This document shows, one piece after another, positions 10,701-18,783 of a DNA stretch of 64,000 bases (its first letter is position 1; each line of letters starts with the position of its first letter). This DNA is from CAJBVG01 sp943372995. GTDB lineage: Bacteria > Bacteroidota > Bacteroidia > Sphingobacteriales > Sphingobacteriaceae. The notes beneath the pieces are model-generated. The model was not told where the DNA came from. It saw nothing but the letters and a program-made list of their open reading frames with translations, and ran no database searches. Made by a program: the position numbers and the translations under genes. The DNA lies in NCBI GenBank assembly GCA_943372995.1, contig CALSAQ010000004.1, positions 225,985-289,984 on the forward strand. The letters run 5' to 3'.

Positions 10701-13700
10701 TAGAATTTTGGGTTCTCGATCCATTTATAGATAATCCAGGAGCATCGGGTGGAGATTTGTATTTTAACTTAGGAAGTATTTCTGAAGATATCTTAAAAGA
10801 TGGAAAAGAGTCGATAGAAAATGCCTTACCTAAAGATGGAGATGCAGCAAGATACGATAGTACTGTTTGGGGTAGAATAGGAACTGTTCCTCCTTTGAAT
10901 AATGCATTTGACAACGAAAGTAATTCCAGACAATTTCAAGATGTTGGTCTCGATGGATTGAACGATGCCGAAGAACAAAATTTCTTTAAAGCAAATTACT
11001 TGGATTTATTGGAGCAGGCATTCGGAGTAAATTCTATTGCCTATCAACAAGCTTTAGCAGATCCATCAGCGGATAATTATAGTTATTACAGGGGTACAGA
11101 TTATGATAATGCAAAAGCATCAGTTATTGATCGCTATAAAAAATATAATGGTATGGAGGGCAACTCTCCTACAGAACAACAATCCATTGATAGAACAGGA
11201 TTAAGCAATACAGCTGCAACACCCACTCCAGATACAGAGGATATCAACAGAGATAACTCTCAAAGTGATCGCGACGAATACTTTCAATACAGAGTTCGTT
11301 TAAGTCCTGGTGATTTAGAAAATCCAGATCAAAATTCTTTTATCACAGATAAAGTGATTGCACCTGTAAAACTTGCAAATGGTAAAACAGAAAACGTAAC
11401 ATGGTATCAGTTTAGAATTCCATTAACAAAATATGAAAGAAGAGTAGGTGATATTCAGGATTTCAGAGCGATTAGATTTGTTAGAGCATTCTTAACAAAT
11501 TTCAGCGATACAGTTACTCTACGTTTTGCGAGATTACAATTGGTAAGAGGAGAGTGGAGAAGATTAGAACCTACAGTAACAGCAGGTGAAGGAACTGAGG
11601 CAAAGTCGGATGCGATTTTTGATTTATCAACTATCAATATTGAAGAAAATGGTAGTAGAGTTCCTATTCCATACGTATTGCCTCCAGGAATTATACAAGA
11701 AAGAAACTTGCAAGATGTAAGAGGTACCACTCGTGTGAACGAACAGTCGCTATTATTAAATGCATGTAACTTCAAGAAAAATGATGAAGTAAAAGCTTAT
11801 AAAATTTCAGGTTTCGATTTTAGGTCATACAAGAAAGTGGAAATGTTTATCCACGCAGAAGGTGAAAATGTTCAGAAGGATGAAATGACTGCATTCGTGA
11901 GATTCGGTATCGATTATACTGATAACTATTATGAGTATGAGATTCCATTACAGATAACTCCTGATAATGAAAAAAATCCTGATGCGATTTGGCCCGATTA
12001 CAATAAATTATCATTGCCTCTGTCGGTTTTGCAAGTTGCGAAGCAAAAAAGAAATAGTGCAAACATTCCGGTAAATTCAGAATACTTTTATCAGGATGGA
12101 AAGAACTCCGTTTGGATTAAAGGTAATCCCGACTTAGGGAACGTGCGATCGATTGTTGTTGGTATTCGAAATAGAAGTGCCACACCTAATGATCCAAAAT
12201 GCGTGCAGGTTTGGTTCAACGAATTGTTGTTAACTGAATTTGATGAACAGGGAGGATGGGCTGCTACAGGTAGAGTTAATGCACAATTAGCAGATTTGGG
12301 AACCGTTACGGTTTCTGGTAGTAAGAGTACGTTCGGATTTGGTTCAATTGATAAAAAAGTAAGTGAAAGAAATAGAACAGACGATAAGCAATATGATATT
12401 GCATCTAACGTGGAGTTAGGGAAATTTTTCCCAGAGCAATCAGGTATTAGAATTCCAATGTATGTTTCTTATTCTAAAGCGATCAGCACACCACAGTTTG
12501 CTCCGAATAACCCAGATATATTATTGTCGAATGTACTGTCGGAGTTAACACCAGCAGAAAGAGAGAAGCTAAAAGAAATTACAGAAGATTATACTCGACG
12601 AAAAAGCATAAGTTTCACTAATGTTAAGAAAGAACGCGTAGACGCAAAGAAAAAACCTCATATATATGATGTAGAAAATTTCAGTGTTACCTATAGTTAC
12701 TCCGATCAATTTAAACGAAATTATAATACAGAATCCGATGTAGTGCGAAATCACAGAGCCGGATTGTTGTATAATTTTGCAATACAGCCAAAGGAGGTTA
12801 GGCCATTAGACAAGGTTATTACTAATAAAAATTTAAAGTTGATTAAAGATTTCAACTTTAATTATATGCCTAGTGCTTTAGATTTCAGAATGGATGTAGA
12901 TCGATTATTTGCAGCCACACAAGTAAGAAATATTAATATTGATACGGTTAAAATACCTACAACGTATAATAAAAATTTCCGCATTACCAGAACATATGGA
13001 ATGCGTTACGATATCACAAAAGCATTGAAATTAGATTTTAATGCAAATAATTTATCCGTTGTTGATGAGCCAGCAGGAGAGATTGATTCGAAGCAGAAGA
13101 AAGATTCGTTAATGAATAATCTTAAAAACTTAGGTCGTACAACAGATTACTCTCATAATACGAATTTGAACTATCAGGTTCCAATTAATAAATTACCATA
13201 TTTAGAATGGGTGCAAATGACGGCTACTTATTCAGCTCGTTACGATTGGCGTTCGGCGGCATTGTCGACTCCAAAATTTGAAAATACGATTTCCAACTCT
13301 CGAGCAATACAGTTAAGCCCGACATTAAACATGACACAGCTTTACGGGAAGTCGAAATACCTTAAAACATTAATAACACCGCAACGTCAAAGAGGAAGTG
13401 GGAAAAACAATCCACTTGATAAACTAAAAACAAGTAAAAATAAAGAACAGGAACAAGCAGATAGTATTGCAAGGTTGCAACAAACTGTAAGTATGAAAAA
13501 AGTTTTAGCTAGAACTTTAATCATGCTACGTTCGGTGAATTTCAGTTATAGAAAAACAGATGGACAATTATTACCAGGATATATTCCACGCACCGATTTG
13601 TTAGGGATGGATTTCGGTAAGTTAAATGCACCAGGCGCTGGGTTTATTTTTGGTAGTCAAGAAGACATTCGTTTTAAAGCGGCAGAAAATGGTTGGATAA

Positions 13701-14854
13701 CCACATACGACTCTGTGTCGAATAGATTTGCAAGAACAAATAGATTAGAACTAAACTTGAGAGCGAATATTGAGCCAATGCCCGACATGCGACTTGATGT
13801 TAATATGCAAAGAAATATCTCGTTTAGCTATCAAGAGTTTTTTAGGTATGATAACAATCCCAATAGCTCTACATATCAAAAATTCACATCATTTGCAGAA
13901 ACAGAAACAGGGACATTTAGCATGACCATTGTTACTATAAATTCAGCATTTGAAAGAATGTCGGAAAATGGAAGTTCGGAGTTTTTCCAAAAGTTTGAGG
14001 ATAATAGATTTAGAATATCACAGCGTTTGGCAGAAGAGAAAGGTATAAATACAATCGATAGTTCAGGCTTTTATTCGGGCTATGGTAAGTACTCACAACA
14101 GGTGTTAATACCAGCATTTATTGCAGCTTATTCAGGCAGATCAACAAATGGAGTAAACCTTAACCCATTCCCAAAAATTCCTTTACCAAATTGGAGAATG
14201 AGTTATACAGGTTTTATGAAGATTGAATGGATAAACGAATATTTTTCAAATTTCGTGGTTAACCATTCATATACCTCTACTTATAATGTAAATAGTTTCA
14301 ATAGACCAACTACAAAAGCGATTACTTATGCAGCTAATGGGAACTATATTCCTCAATATGAAATTCAACAGGTAACTATATCAGAAACTTTTGCACCACT
14401 TGTAGGCCTCGACATGACATTAAAAAACAAGGTTAATGTATTGTTAGAGTACAAGCAAAGTAGAAATTTGGGATTAAGTTTTGCGAATACCAGAGTTGAG
14501 CAATTGAATACTTTTGAATATAATGTAGGAGTTGGTTATACAACCAATAACCTACAATTACCTTTTTCTATTGGTAATGGACAAAAAGTATTAAAAAACG
14601 ATTTGAACTTGAGAATGGACTTTAACATCAGGCTAAATAAAGGAGTTATTCATCGTATGGATCAGGATTTTTCTGATGTAATTAATGGTTCACGAGTAAT
14701 TAGCATAAAACCATCTGCAGAATACATGTTAAACCAAAGATTTCAGGTTAGAATTTTCTACGACAGACTGGTTACTAAACCATTTATATCCACAACCTTC
14801 CCAACTGCTATTACTAGTTTAGGATTTAGCTTAAGAATTAATATTGGTGCATAA
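7742..14854 (+). CDS. sprA: Type IX secretion outer-membrane translocon SprA (Sov)
   Basis: SprA is the very large outer-membrane beta-barrel through which T9SS cargo leaves the cell; in gliding Bacteroidota it is also needed for motility. The 2370-residue length and the start sequence agree with the family. A signal sequence (LFRLFVVIVSLFSVASMVWSA) is followed by a barrel rich in alternating Tyr/Phe/Arg strands, ending in a final strand (ITSLGFSLRINIGA) with C-terminal barrel character. The start is TTG at 7742: an in-frame stop lies at 7733-7735, AAGGA sits at 7734-7738, and the next Met is inside the signal peptide. The gene lies between ruvA and gcvH, as is common in the phylum. No other T9SS genes (porK-N, porU, porV) are visible here. 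Confidence 0.94.
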   Translation: MKVTNKGNKPLFRLFVVIVSLFSVASMVWSADVNIDAILMPENPLIDSGTKFQGTAIDQPNKKKIDLQDPPNVERKVEYDPNTKTYVITETIGGKFYKSPVYMSFEEYQKYEAQKNKFEYWKQRSAESSLISPNGMVPKIYVNNQIFDRIFGGSKVDIRPQGTAELIFAGKFNRNDNPLLNERQRKTQQFDFDQKIQLNVTGNIGDKLKTTVNYNTEATFDFENQMKLEYTGYEDEIIKKIELGNVSLPLSSSLISGSQSLFGVKTQLQFGKLMVTSVLSQQKSEKKQIKITNGAQKTEFKFLADNYEANKHFFLAQYFRDQYDRSLDEPPIVKSNVLISRVEVWVTSKNRVGDENTRDILAFIDLGENRRIYNTDPNIITSTSPYPNSVKTDTVEMSNNLLERIPSTSRNVGDNSLNAYFATYGGPDNYARLRARKLQDREFTFHPQLGYITINAALNADEVLAVAYRYTVNGVEYTVGEFSNERPETNPPTVLYTKLLKNVSLKTSLPTWDLMMKNIYSLNAFQVNSEDFKLDVLYLDEKTANNVNYLSSGPDNVKNIPLIRLMGLDKLDVKQTLTPDGVFDFVPNITVNAATGRIIFTKVEPFGSYLYGLLASGGDTVVANNIAFTELYDSTKFKAQQIPRKNKFTIQGSFQSTSNSEFSLNAINIPQGSVVVKSGTQVLTEGQDYTVDYNIGRVKITNAGLLSNGAPITVDLESSTLFGVQSRTFIGTRFDYKVNDELNLGGTFLRLSERPLTQKVNIGDEPIANNMYGVDFNYRSDSRFLTSLVDKLPLIETKATSSVTVSAEYARLDPGHSRLLNTDKNKSGISYIDDFEGSRSSIDLKSASSWYLSSTPAMFPESGLYNDLSTGHKRARLAFYQIDNLFYSRTDNRTPSHIRNDKQQLSSHYIREVTEQEVFPNKQIPTGQPNILSTLDLTYFPRERGPYNFSVDRLNADGTFKDPANSWGGIMRRLETNDFEALNVEFIEFWVLDPFIDNPGASGGDLYFNLGSISEDILKDGKESIENALPKDGDAARYDSTVWGRIGTVPPLNNAFDNESNSRQFQDVGLDGLNDAEEQNFFKANYLDLLEQAFGVNSIAYQQALADPSADNYSYYRGTDYDNAKASVIDRYKKYNGMEGNSPTEQQSIDRTGLSNTAATPTPDTEDINRDNSQSDRDEYFQYRVRLSPGDLENPDQNSFITDKVIAPVKLANGKTENVTWYQFRIPLTKYERRVGDIQDFRAIRFVRAFLTNFSDTVTLRFARLQLVRGEWRRLEPTVTAGEGTEAKSDAIFDLSTINIEENGSRVPIPYVLPPGIIQERNLQDVRGTTRVNEQSLLLNACNFKKNDEVKAYKISGFDFRSYKKVEMFIHAEGENVQKDEMTAFVRFGIDYTDNYYEYEIPLQITPDNEKNPDAIWPDYNKLSLPLSVLQVAKQKRNSANIPVNSEYFYQDGKNSVWIKGNPDLGNVRSIVVGIRNRSATPNDPKCVQVWFNELLLTEFDEQGGWAATGRVNAQLADLGTVTVSGSKSTFGFGSIDKKVSERNRTDDKQYDIASNVELGKFFPEQSGIRIPMYVSYSKAISTPQFAPNNPDILLSNVLSELTPAEREKLKEITEDYTRRKSISFTNVKKERVDAKKKPHIYDVENFSVTYSYSDQFKRNYNTESDVVRNHRAGLLYNFAIQPKEVRPLDKVITNKNLKLIKDFNFNYMPSALDFRMDVDRLFAATQVRNINIDTVKIPTTYNKNFRITRTYGMRYDITKALKLDFNANNLSVVDEPAGEIDSKQKKDSLMNNLKNLGRTTDYSHNTNLNYQVPINKLPYLEWVQMTATYSARYDWRSAALSTPKFENTISNSRAIQLSPTLNMTQLYGKSKYLKTLITPQRQRGSGKNNPLDKLKTSKNKEQEQADSIARLQQTVSMKKVLARTLIMLRSVNFSYRKTDGQLLPGYIPRTDLLGMDFGKLNAPGAGFIFGSQEDIRFKAAENGWITTYDSVSNRFARTNRLELNLRANIEPMPDMRLDVNMQRNISFSYQEFFRYDNNPNSSTYQKFTSFAETETGTFSMTIVTINSAFERMSENGSSEFFQKFEDNRFRISQRLAEEKGINTIDSSGFYSGYGKYSQQVLIPAFIAAYSGRSTNGVNLNPFPKIPLPNWRMSYTGFMKIEWINEYFSNFVVNHSYTSTYNVNSFNRPTTKAITYAANGNYIPQYEIQQVTISETFAPLVGLDMTLKNKVNVLLEYKQSRNLGLSFANTRVEQLNTFEYNVGVGYTTNNLQLPFSIGNGQKVLKNDLNLRMDFNIRLNKGVIHRMDQDFSDVINGSRVISIKPSAEYMLNQRFQVRIFYDRLVTKPFISTTFPTAITSLGFSLRINIGA

Positions 14855-14871
14855 TTATTCCAAGAAAAATT

Positions 14872-14879
14872 TAACTTTG
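14872..14879 (+). promoter_or_regulatory. Probable -7 promoter element of gcvH
   Basis: TAACTTTG fits TAnnTTTG and ends 19 bases before the gcvH ATG. No good TTTG element is found at the usual distance upstream. gcvH could also be read through from sprA, whose stop is 44 bp away. Confidence 0.4.
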
Positions 14880-14898
14880 GGGAAATAAATTAAATACA

Positions 14899-15279
14899 AT
14901 GAATTTTCCAGCAGAACTTAAGTACACAAAGGACCACGAATGGGTTCGTTTAGAAGGTAATGTAGCATTTATTGGCATTACTGATTTTGCTCAACGCGAA
15001 TTAGGCGATATCGTTTATGTTGATATCAATACTATTGGCAAAGACGTAGCTCAAGAAGAAGTTTTTGGTACAGTAGAAGCAGTTAAAACAGTTTCAGATT
15101 TATACATGCCTATAGCAGGTGAGGTATTAGAAATGAATGCTGAGTTGGACGCAAATCCAGAATTGGTAAATTCGGATCCTTATGGTAAAGGATGGATGGT
15201 TAAAGTAGCAGTTAGCAATGCCTCTGATGTAGATGGCTTACTTTCGGCATCTGATTATCAAGCCTTAGTTGGTGCATAA
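14899..15279 (+). CDS. gcvH: Glycine cleavage system H protein
   Basis: The lipoyl-carrying H protein shuttles the aminomethyl group between the P, T and L proteins of the glycine cleavage system. The 126 residues match the family. The lipoyl domain has the hallmark FGTVEAVKTVSDLYMP, in which Lys63 is the lipoylation site. The sequence is complete, beginning NFPAELKYTKDHEWV. Its 3' end overlaps the start of the VanZ-like gene by about 10 bases, which suggests coupling. gcvP and gcvT are not present in the window. Confidence 0.96.
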   Translation: MNFPAELKYTKDHEWVRLEGNVAFIGITDFAQRELGDIVYVDINTIGKDVAQEEVFGTVEAVKTVSDLYMPIAGEVLEMNAELDANPELVNSDPYGKGWMVKVAVSNASDVDGLLSASDYQALVGA

Positions 15280-15673
15280 TAACTTTTGGAAATACAATTT
15301 ACCATGGTTGATTTGGCTTGCCCTAATTAGCTACCTAAGTAATACCAGAAGTTCCGGAATACCAGACCTCAGTTTTTTAAACTTTGAAGGAGCAGATAAA
15401 TTAGTACATGCTGTTTTTTATTTTAACCTAAGTTTTTTAATGGCTTGGGGATTTAAAAAACAGCAGAAGTACATTTTGATAAATAAAAACTATTACCTCT
15501 TCCCATTGTTGTTTTCTATAGCTTGGGGAGGGATGATGGAGTTAGCACAATGGCAAATTTTTACCTATAGAAAAGCCGAGTGGTTTGACTTTTTGGCCAA
15601 TGATATAGGAGCATTCATGGGCATATTATTTGCCTTTTTGCTTGATAAAACAAGGAAATTGCTTAATTTGTAA
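15269..15673 (+). CDS. VanZ-like family membrane protein
   Basis: A small integral membrane protein of about 134 residues with four predicted transmembrane stretches. The first is LPWLIWLALISYLSN, then HAVFYFNLSFLMAWGF, LFPLLFSIAWGGMMELAQW and FLANDIGAFMGILFAFLL. The layout and the H-x-x-x-Y/F and E-x-x-Q positions are typical of VanZ-like proteins. Their biochemical role is unclear; VanZ itself gives low-level teicoplanin resistance. Only non-ATG starts are possible: TTG 15269 or GTG 15272, both inside the end of gcvH. The gene order gcvH-vanZ recurs in Bacteroidota. The true substrate is unknown. Confidence 0.8.
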   Translation: MVHNNFWKYNLPWLIWLALISYLSNTRSSGIPDLSFLNFEGADKLVHAVFYFNLSFLMAWGFKKQQKYILINKNYYLFPLLFSIAWGGMMELAQWQIFTYRKAEWFDFLANDIGAFMGILFAFLLDKTRKLLNL

Positions 15674-15683
15674 ATATATAAAG

Positions 15684-15824
15684 ATGAAAAGCAAGCAAAC
15701 TATAATCGTATTTATTGCCTTATTGGCTATTATGGCCTCATTTTCAGCATGTAAGTCGAAATGTGATTGCCCACGTTTTTCAAAACACACACCCAAAACC
15801 CAAAGCCCAATTAAGCCCTCATAA
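15684..15824 (+). CDS. Small putative lipoprotein, 46 aa
   Basis: A short gene 10 bp after the VanZ-like gene. The ATG at 15684 follows an AAAG stretch; a longer frame opening at 15630 overlaps the previous gene and lacks a sensible N-terminus. Residues 1-20 form a lipoprotein signal with the lipobox MASFSAC (lipidated Cys at about residue 22). The mature part is only about 25 residues, with a KCDCP motif and a basic, Pro/Lys-rich tail. Small cysteine-bearing lipoproteins at this location are plausible in Bacteroidota, but no function can be given. Confidence 0.6.
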   Translation: MKSKQTIIVFIALLAIMASFSACKSKCDCPRFSKHTPKTQSPIKPS

Positions 15825-15846
15825 TTATTTCATTTTGTAATTGTTA

Positions 15847-15878
15847 TTTGGATTTAATTTAAATAAGACCTAAATTGC
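15847..15878 (+). promoter_or_regulatory. Candidate feoAB promoter with palindromic operator
   Basis: TTTG at 15847-15850, a 20-base spacer, then TAAATTGC at 15871-15878 approximates the Bacteroidota promoter, with one or two mismatches in the -7. The spacer holds a perfect 6-1-6 palindrome ATTTAATTTAAAT at 15852-15864, placed where a repressor would block the polymerase. Fur- or DtxR-type control of feo is common, but the palindrome is all A/T and could be chance. Confidence 0.4.
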
Positions 15879-15948
15879 GATGTTTTTCAGGCCATTGGAA
15901 GCAATAGCTGAACACAATTAGGAGATTCTATTACATAGAGCCAATAAA

Positions 15949-16173
15949 ATGAAATTAAGGAAGTTGACCGACCTTGAGCCGGGTGTGAAAGCAATTATAG
16001 ATTCGTTCACAGACGAGGAGTTATCTATTCGTTTGTTAGAATTAGGGTGTTTACCTGGTGAAGAAGTAGAGGTAGCTCATATCGCTCCATTAGGAGATCC
16101 AATTGCAATTCATTTATATGGACACAAATTAAGTCTGCGCAAAAATGAAGCAGACAATATCTTGGTGAAGTAA
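15949..16173 (+). CDS. feoA: Ferrous iron transport protein A
   Basis: A 74-residue SH3-like cytoplasmic protein of the FeoA family (LTDLEPGVKAIID, RLLELGCLPGEEVEVAHIAPLGDPIAI, LSLRKNEADNILV), which assists FeoB. The length is normal. It starts at ATG 15949 and is separated from feoB by 4 bp, so the two are one operon. A 124-bp gap upstream holds a possible promoter with an operator-like palindrome. Confidence 0.93.
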   Translation: MKLRKLTDLEPGVKAIIDSFTDEELSIRLLELGCLPGEEVEVAHIAPLGDPIAIHLYGHKLSLRKNEADNILVK

Positions 16174-16177
16174 TACA

Positions 16178-18295
16178 TTGAAAGAAGAAATCAATATTGC
16201 CCTCATAGGCAATCCAAATACTGGTAAGTCCTCTTTGTTTAATGCCCTAACGGGGATGAATCAGAAAGTAGGAAATTTTCCGGGTGTTACGGTTGATAAA
16301 TTAGTTGGATATTATTCTATTGATGATGATACAACTGCCCGTATTATAGATTTACCTGGAACATACAGTTTATACCCTCGTTCAAAGGATGAACAAATAG
16401 CACTACAAGTTTTAAGTTCTCCTGGAAATCCCGACTATCCGCAAGTAGTAGTAGTAGTAGTTGATGCCACAAATCTGAAAAGAAACCTTTTATTATTTTC
16501 TCAATTACTTGATTTGGGTTTGCCTTGTGTTTTAGCAGTAAACATGATTGATCAAGCTAGGGCTCAACATTTAGAAATTAATATAGAAGGCTTATCTGAA
16601 AAAATTGGAATTCCAGTTGTTGCAATTAGTGCAAGGAATTTAATCGGGATTAAGGAATTAAAAGAAGCTATATATTCTCAAATAAAAAATAAAATTGTTG
16701 TAGAGTCGGGCACAGATATTAAACAATATGCTCCAGAATTAATCGATGAAATAAAAAAAGAGTTTCAATTAAGCAACGATTATATTGCTTTTGAATTAGC
16801 ACATCATTATCATGAGCTTTCTCATTTAAGTAAAGAGAAACAAGAGTTATTAAAATCACTAGGAGAGAAACATCAATTTAATCCTACCAAGGCTCAAGCC
16901 TCTGAAACCATTGCTCGGTTTAATCATATCAATGAGTTGTTATTTGATAATGTACACAAACCTAAAGATCCAGAAGCAGAAAGTAATAGTAATAAAATAG
17001 ATAAATGGTTAACACATAGAGTTGGAGGATTAATTATTTTCTTCTTTATTCTTTTTGTTGTTTTTCAATCGATTTTCACTTGGTCTAATTATCCTATGGA
17101 TTTAATTGAGCAAGCATTCTTATCACTAGAAAATATTCTTGCAGGAATTATTCCAGATGGCATAGTACAAGATTTAGTAATAGGAGGGATCTTGCCAGGA
17201 TTAAGTGGTGTATTGGTATTTGTACCACAAATAGCCATCTTATTTTTATTCATCGCCATATTAGAGGATACGGGTTATATGGCTCGTGTTACATTTATGA
17301 TGGATAGGGTGATGAAAAAATTCGGATTAAATGGTAAATCGGTTGTTCCATTAATGAGTGGAATTGCATGTGCGGTACCCGCAATTATGTCGGCCCGAAA
17401 TATTGAGAACTGGAAAGATCGATTGATTACAATAATGGTTACACCATTGATGAGTTGCTCAGCACGATTACCCGTTTATACCTTATTGATTTCGATAGTA
17501 GTTCCAGCAGATTATGTATTTGGGTTTTTAAATATTCAAGGACTGGTATTAATGGGGATGTACCTCTTAGGTTTTGTAGCAGCCATTTTATCGGCTTATG
17601 TAATGAAACTCATTATTAAAACTAAAGAACGTAGTTACTTTATTATGGAATTGCCAGTATATAGAATGCCGCGTTGGACAAATGTAGGTATTACCATATT
17701 TAATAAAGTAAAAACATTTGTAACCGAAGCAGGTAAAATTATTCTTGCAGTTTCTATTATTTTATGGTTCTTAGCAAGTTATGGTCCAGCCGATTCGATG
17801 TTGCAAATCGACAAGAAATACGATAGATTAATTACAGATCAACCAAATTTAGAGAAAGAGTTAATCAGACAAATGAATTCAGAAAAGCTGGAGGCCTCGT
17901 ATGCCGGTCATCTTGGTAAATTTATTGAACCAGCTATACGACCTATAGGTTACGATTGGAAAATTGGTATTGCATTAATTACTTCTTTTGCGGCACGCGA
18001 AGTTTTTGTAGGAACCATTGCAACCATCTATAGTGTAGAATCTGATGGAGATAATTTAGATACAGTAAAAGAAAAATTAGCAGCCGCAAAAAATCCGAAC
18101 ACAGGCTTACCCACCTTTACACTAGCAGTCAGTTTATCTTTAATGGTGTTTTATGCTTTTGCAATGCAGTGCATGAGTACACTAGCTGTTGTTTACCGCG
18201 AAACTAAATCGTGGAAATGGCCAATGATACAATTTGCATTCATGACAGTGTTGGCTTACGTTAGTGCTTTCTTGGTATATTGGAGTGTTGGGTAG
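16178..18295 (+). CDS. feoB: Ferrous iron transport protein B
   Basis: FeoB is the inner-membrane Fe2+ transporter with a cytoplasmic N-terminal G domain. G1 is GNPNTGKSS (residues 11-19), G3 DLPGTYS (about 58-64), G4 NMID (about 122) and G5 ISAR. Then come a helical guanine-dissociation-inhibitor region (about 175-265) and a membrane part with two Gate domains and a Nucleoside_recog-like core (PLMSGIACAVPAIMSARN; ITSFAAREVFVGTI). The 705 residues are complete. The start is TTG at 16178: an in-frame stop lies at 16166-16168 and no other start precedes G1. The stop codon TAG is the first three bases of the short-word repeat at 18293. Confidence 0.95.
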   Translation: MKEEINIALIGNPNTGKSSLFNALTGMNQKVGNFPGVTVDKLVGYYSIDDDTTARIIDLPGTYSLYPRSKDEQIALQVLSSPGNPDYPQVVVVVVDATNLKRNLLLFSQLLDLGLPCVLAVNMIDQARAQHLEINIEGLSEKIGIPVVAISARNLIGIKELKEAIYSQIKNKIVVESGTDIKQYAPELIDEIKKEFQLSNDYIAFELAHHYHELSHLSKEKQELLKSLGEKHQFNPTKAQASETIARFNHINELLFDNVHKPKDPEAESNSNKIDKWLTHRVGGLIIFFFILFVVFQSIFTWSNYPMDLIEQAFLSLENILAGIIPDGIVQDLVIGGILPGLSGVLVFVPQIAILFLFIAILEDTGYMARVTFMMDRVMKKFGLNGKSVVPLMSGIACAVPAIMSARNIENWKDRLITIMVTPLMSCSARLPVYTLLISIVVPADYVFGFLNIQGLVLMGMYLLGFVAAILSAYVMKLIIKTKERSYFIMELPVYRMPRWTNVGITIFNKVKTFVTEAGKIILAVSIILWFLASYGPADSMLQIDKKYDRLITDQPNLEKELIRQMNSEKLEASYAGHLGKFIEPAIRPIGYDWKIGIALITSFAAREVFVGTIATIYSVESDGDNLDTVKEKLAAAKNPNTGLPTFTLAVSLSLMVFYAFAMQCMSTLAVVYRETKSWKWPMIQFAFMTVLAYVSAFLVYWSVG

Positions 18296-18330
18296 TGAGT
18301 AATGAGTAGTGAGTAATGAGTAGTGAGTAT
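18293..18330 (+). repeat. Tandem 14-bp repeat, left arm of inverted pair
   Basis: The unit TAGTGAGTAATGAG occurs twice exactly (18293-18306, 18307-18320), then partly again (18321-18329). The feoB stop codon falls in the first copy. The first 28 bases match the reverse complement of 18752-18779 at 24 of 28 positions, so this is the left arm of an inverted repeat around the four-helix-bundle gene. Confidence 0.85.
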
Positions 18331-18392
18331 GATGATATTTAAACCAGTATTTATGCAGTTGAAAGTATCACTTTGATTTATTAAAATTGGTT

Positions 18393-18746
18393 GTGAATCA
18401 ATTTAGAAAATTAGAAGTTTGGCATAGGGCAAGGGTCTTTTGCAAACATATTTATATAACAACAAATAAATTTCCAAGTCCACAAAAATTTGGATTGGCA
18501 AATCAAATGCAAAGAGCAGCTGTATCAATACCTTCTAATATTGCGGAAGGTACTGGGCGAAAATCAAAAAATGAATTCCTTTATTTTTTAAATATCTCAA
18601 ATGGATCGGCATTTGAATTAGAGACACAAATTAATATTTCGAGAGATTTAGAATATATTAGTGAAGAGAAAGAGAAGAAGCTTTTAGAAGATTTATATGT
18701 AATTCAGAAGATGCTATATAGATTAATACAATCATTAAACCATTAA
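18393..18746 (+). CDS. Four helix bundle protein (S23 / 23S rRNA intervening-sequence type)
   Basis: A basic, all-helical protein of about 117 residues of the TIGR02436 (S23) family. It has an N-terminal FRKLEVWHRARVFCKHIY, a central GLANQMQRAAVSIPSNIAEG, GRKSKNEFLYFLNISNGSAFELETQI and a final helix VIQKMLYRLIQSL. Family members occur in 23S rRNA intervening sequences of some bacteria and as stand-alone genes in Bacteroidota; their role is not established, and relatives form pentameric barrels that bind nucleic acid. The likely start is GTG 18393; TTG 18387 is also open. The gene is isolated between feoB and sprT and is flanked by inverted short-word repeats, which suggests it arrived as a unit. 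Confidence 0.85.
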   Translation: MNQFRKLEVWHRARVFCKHIYITTNKFPSPQKFGLANQMQRAAVSIPSNIAEGTGRKSKNEFLYFLNISNGSAFELETQINISRDLEYISEEKEKKLLEDLYVIQKMLYRLIQSLNH

Positions 18747-18751
18747 AATAT

Positions 18752-18783
18752 CTCATTACCCACTACCCATTTCCCACTACTCA
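18752..18783 (+). repeat. Short-word repeat, right arm of inverted pair
   Basis: A run built from CTCATTACC, CACTACCC and CACTACTC words fills the gap from 5 bases after the four-helix-bundle stop up to the ATG of the SprT-like gene. Bases 18752-18779 are 24/28 identical to the reverse complement of 18293-18320. The repeat touches the downstream start codon. Confidence 0.8.

Noticed and set aside
15630..15683. Longer frame for the small lipoprotein
   Set aside because: It overlaps the VanZ-like gene and would bury the lipoprotein signal.
18293..18779. Call of an insertion sequence or integron cassette
   Set aside because: No transposase, integrase, target duplication or attC-like site can be seen; only inverted words around one gene.
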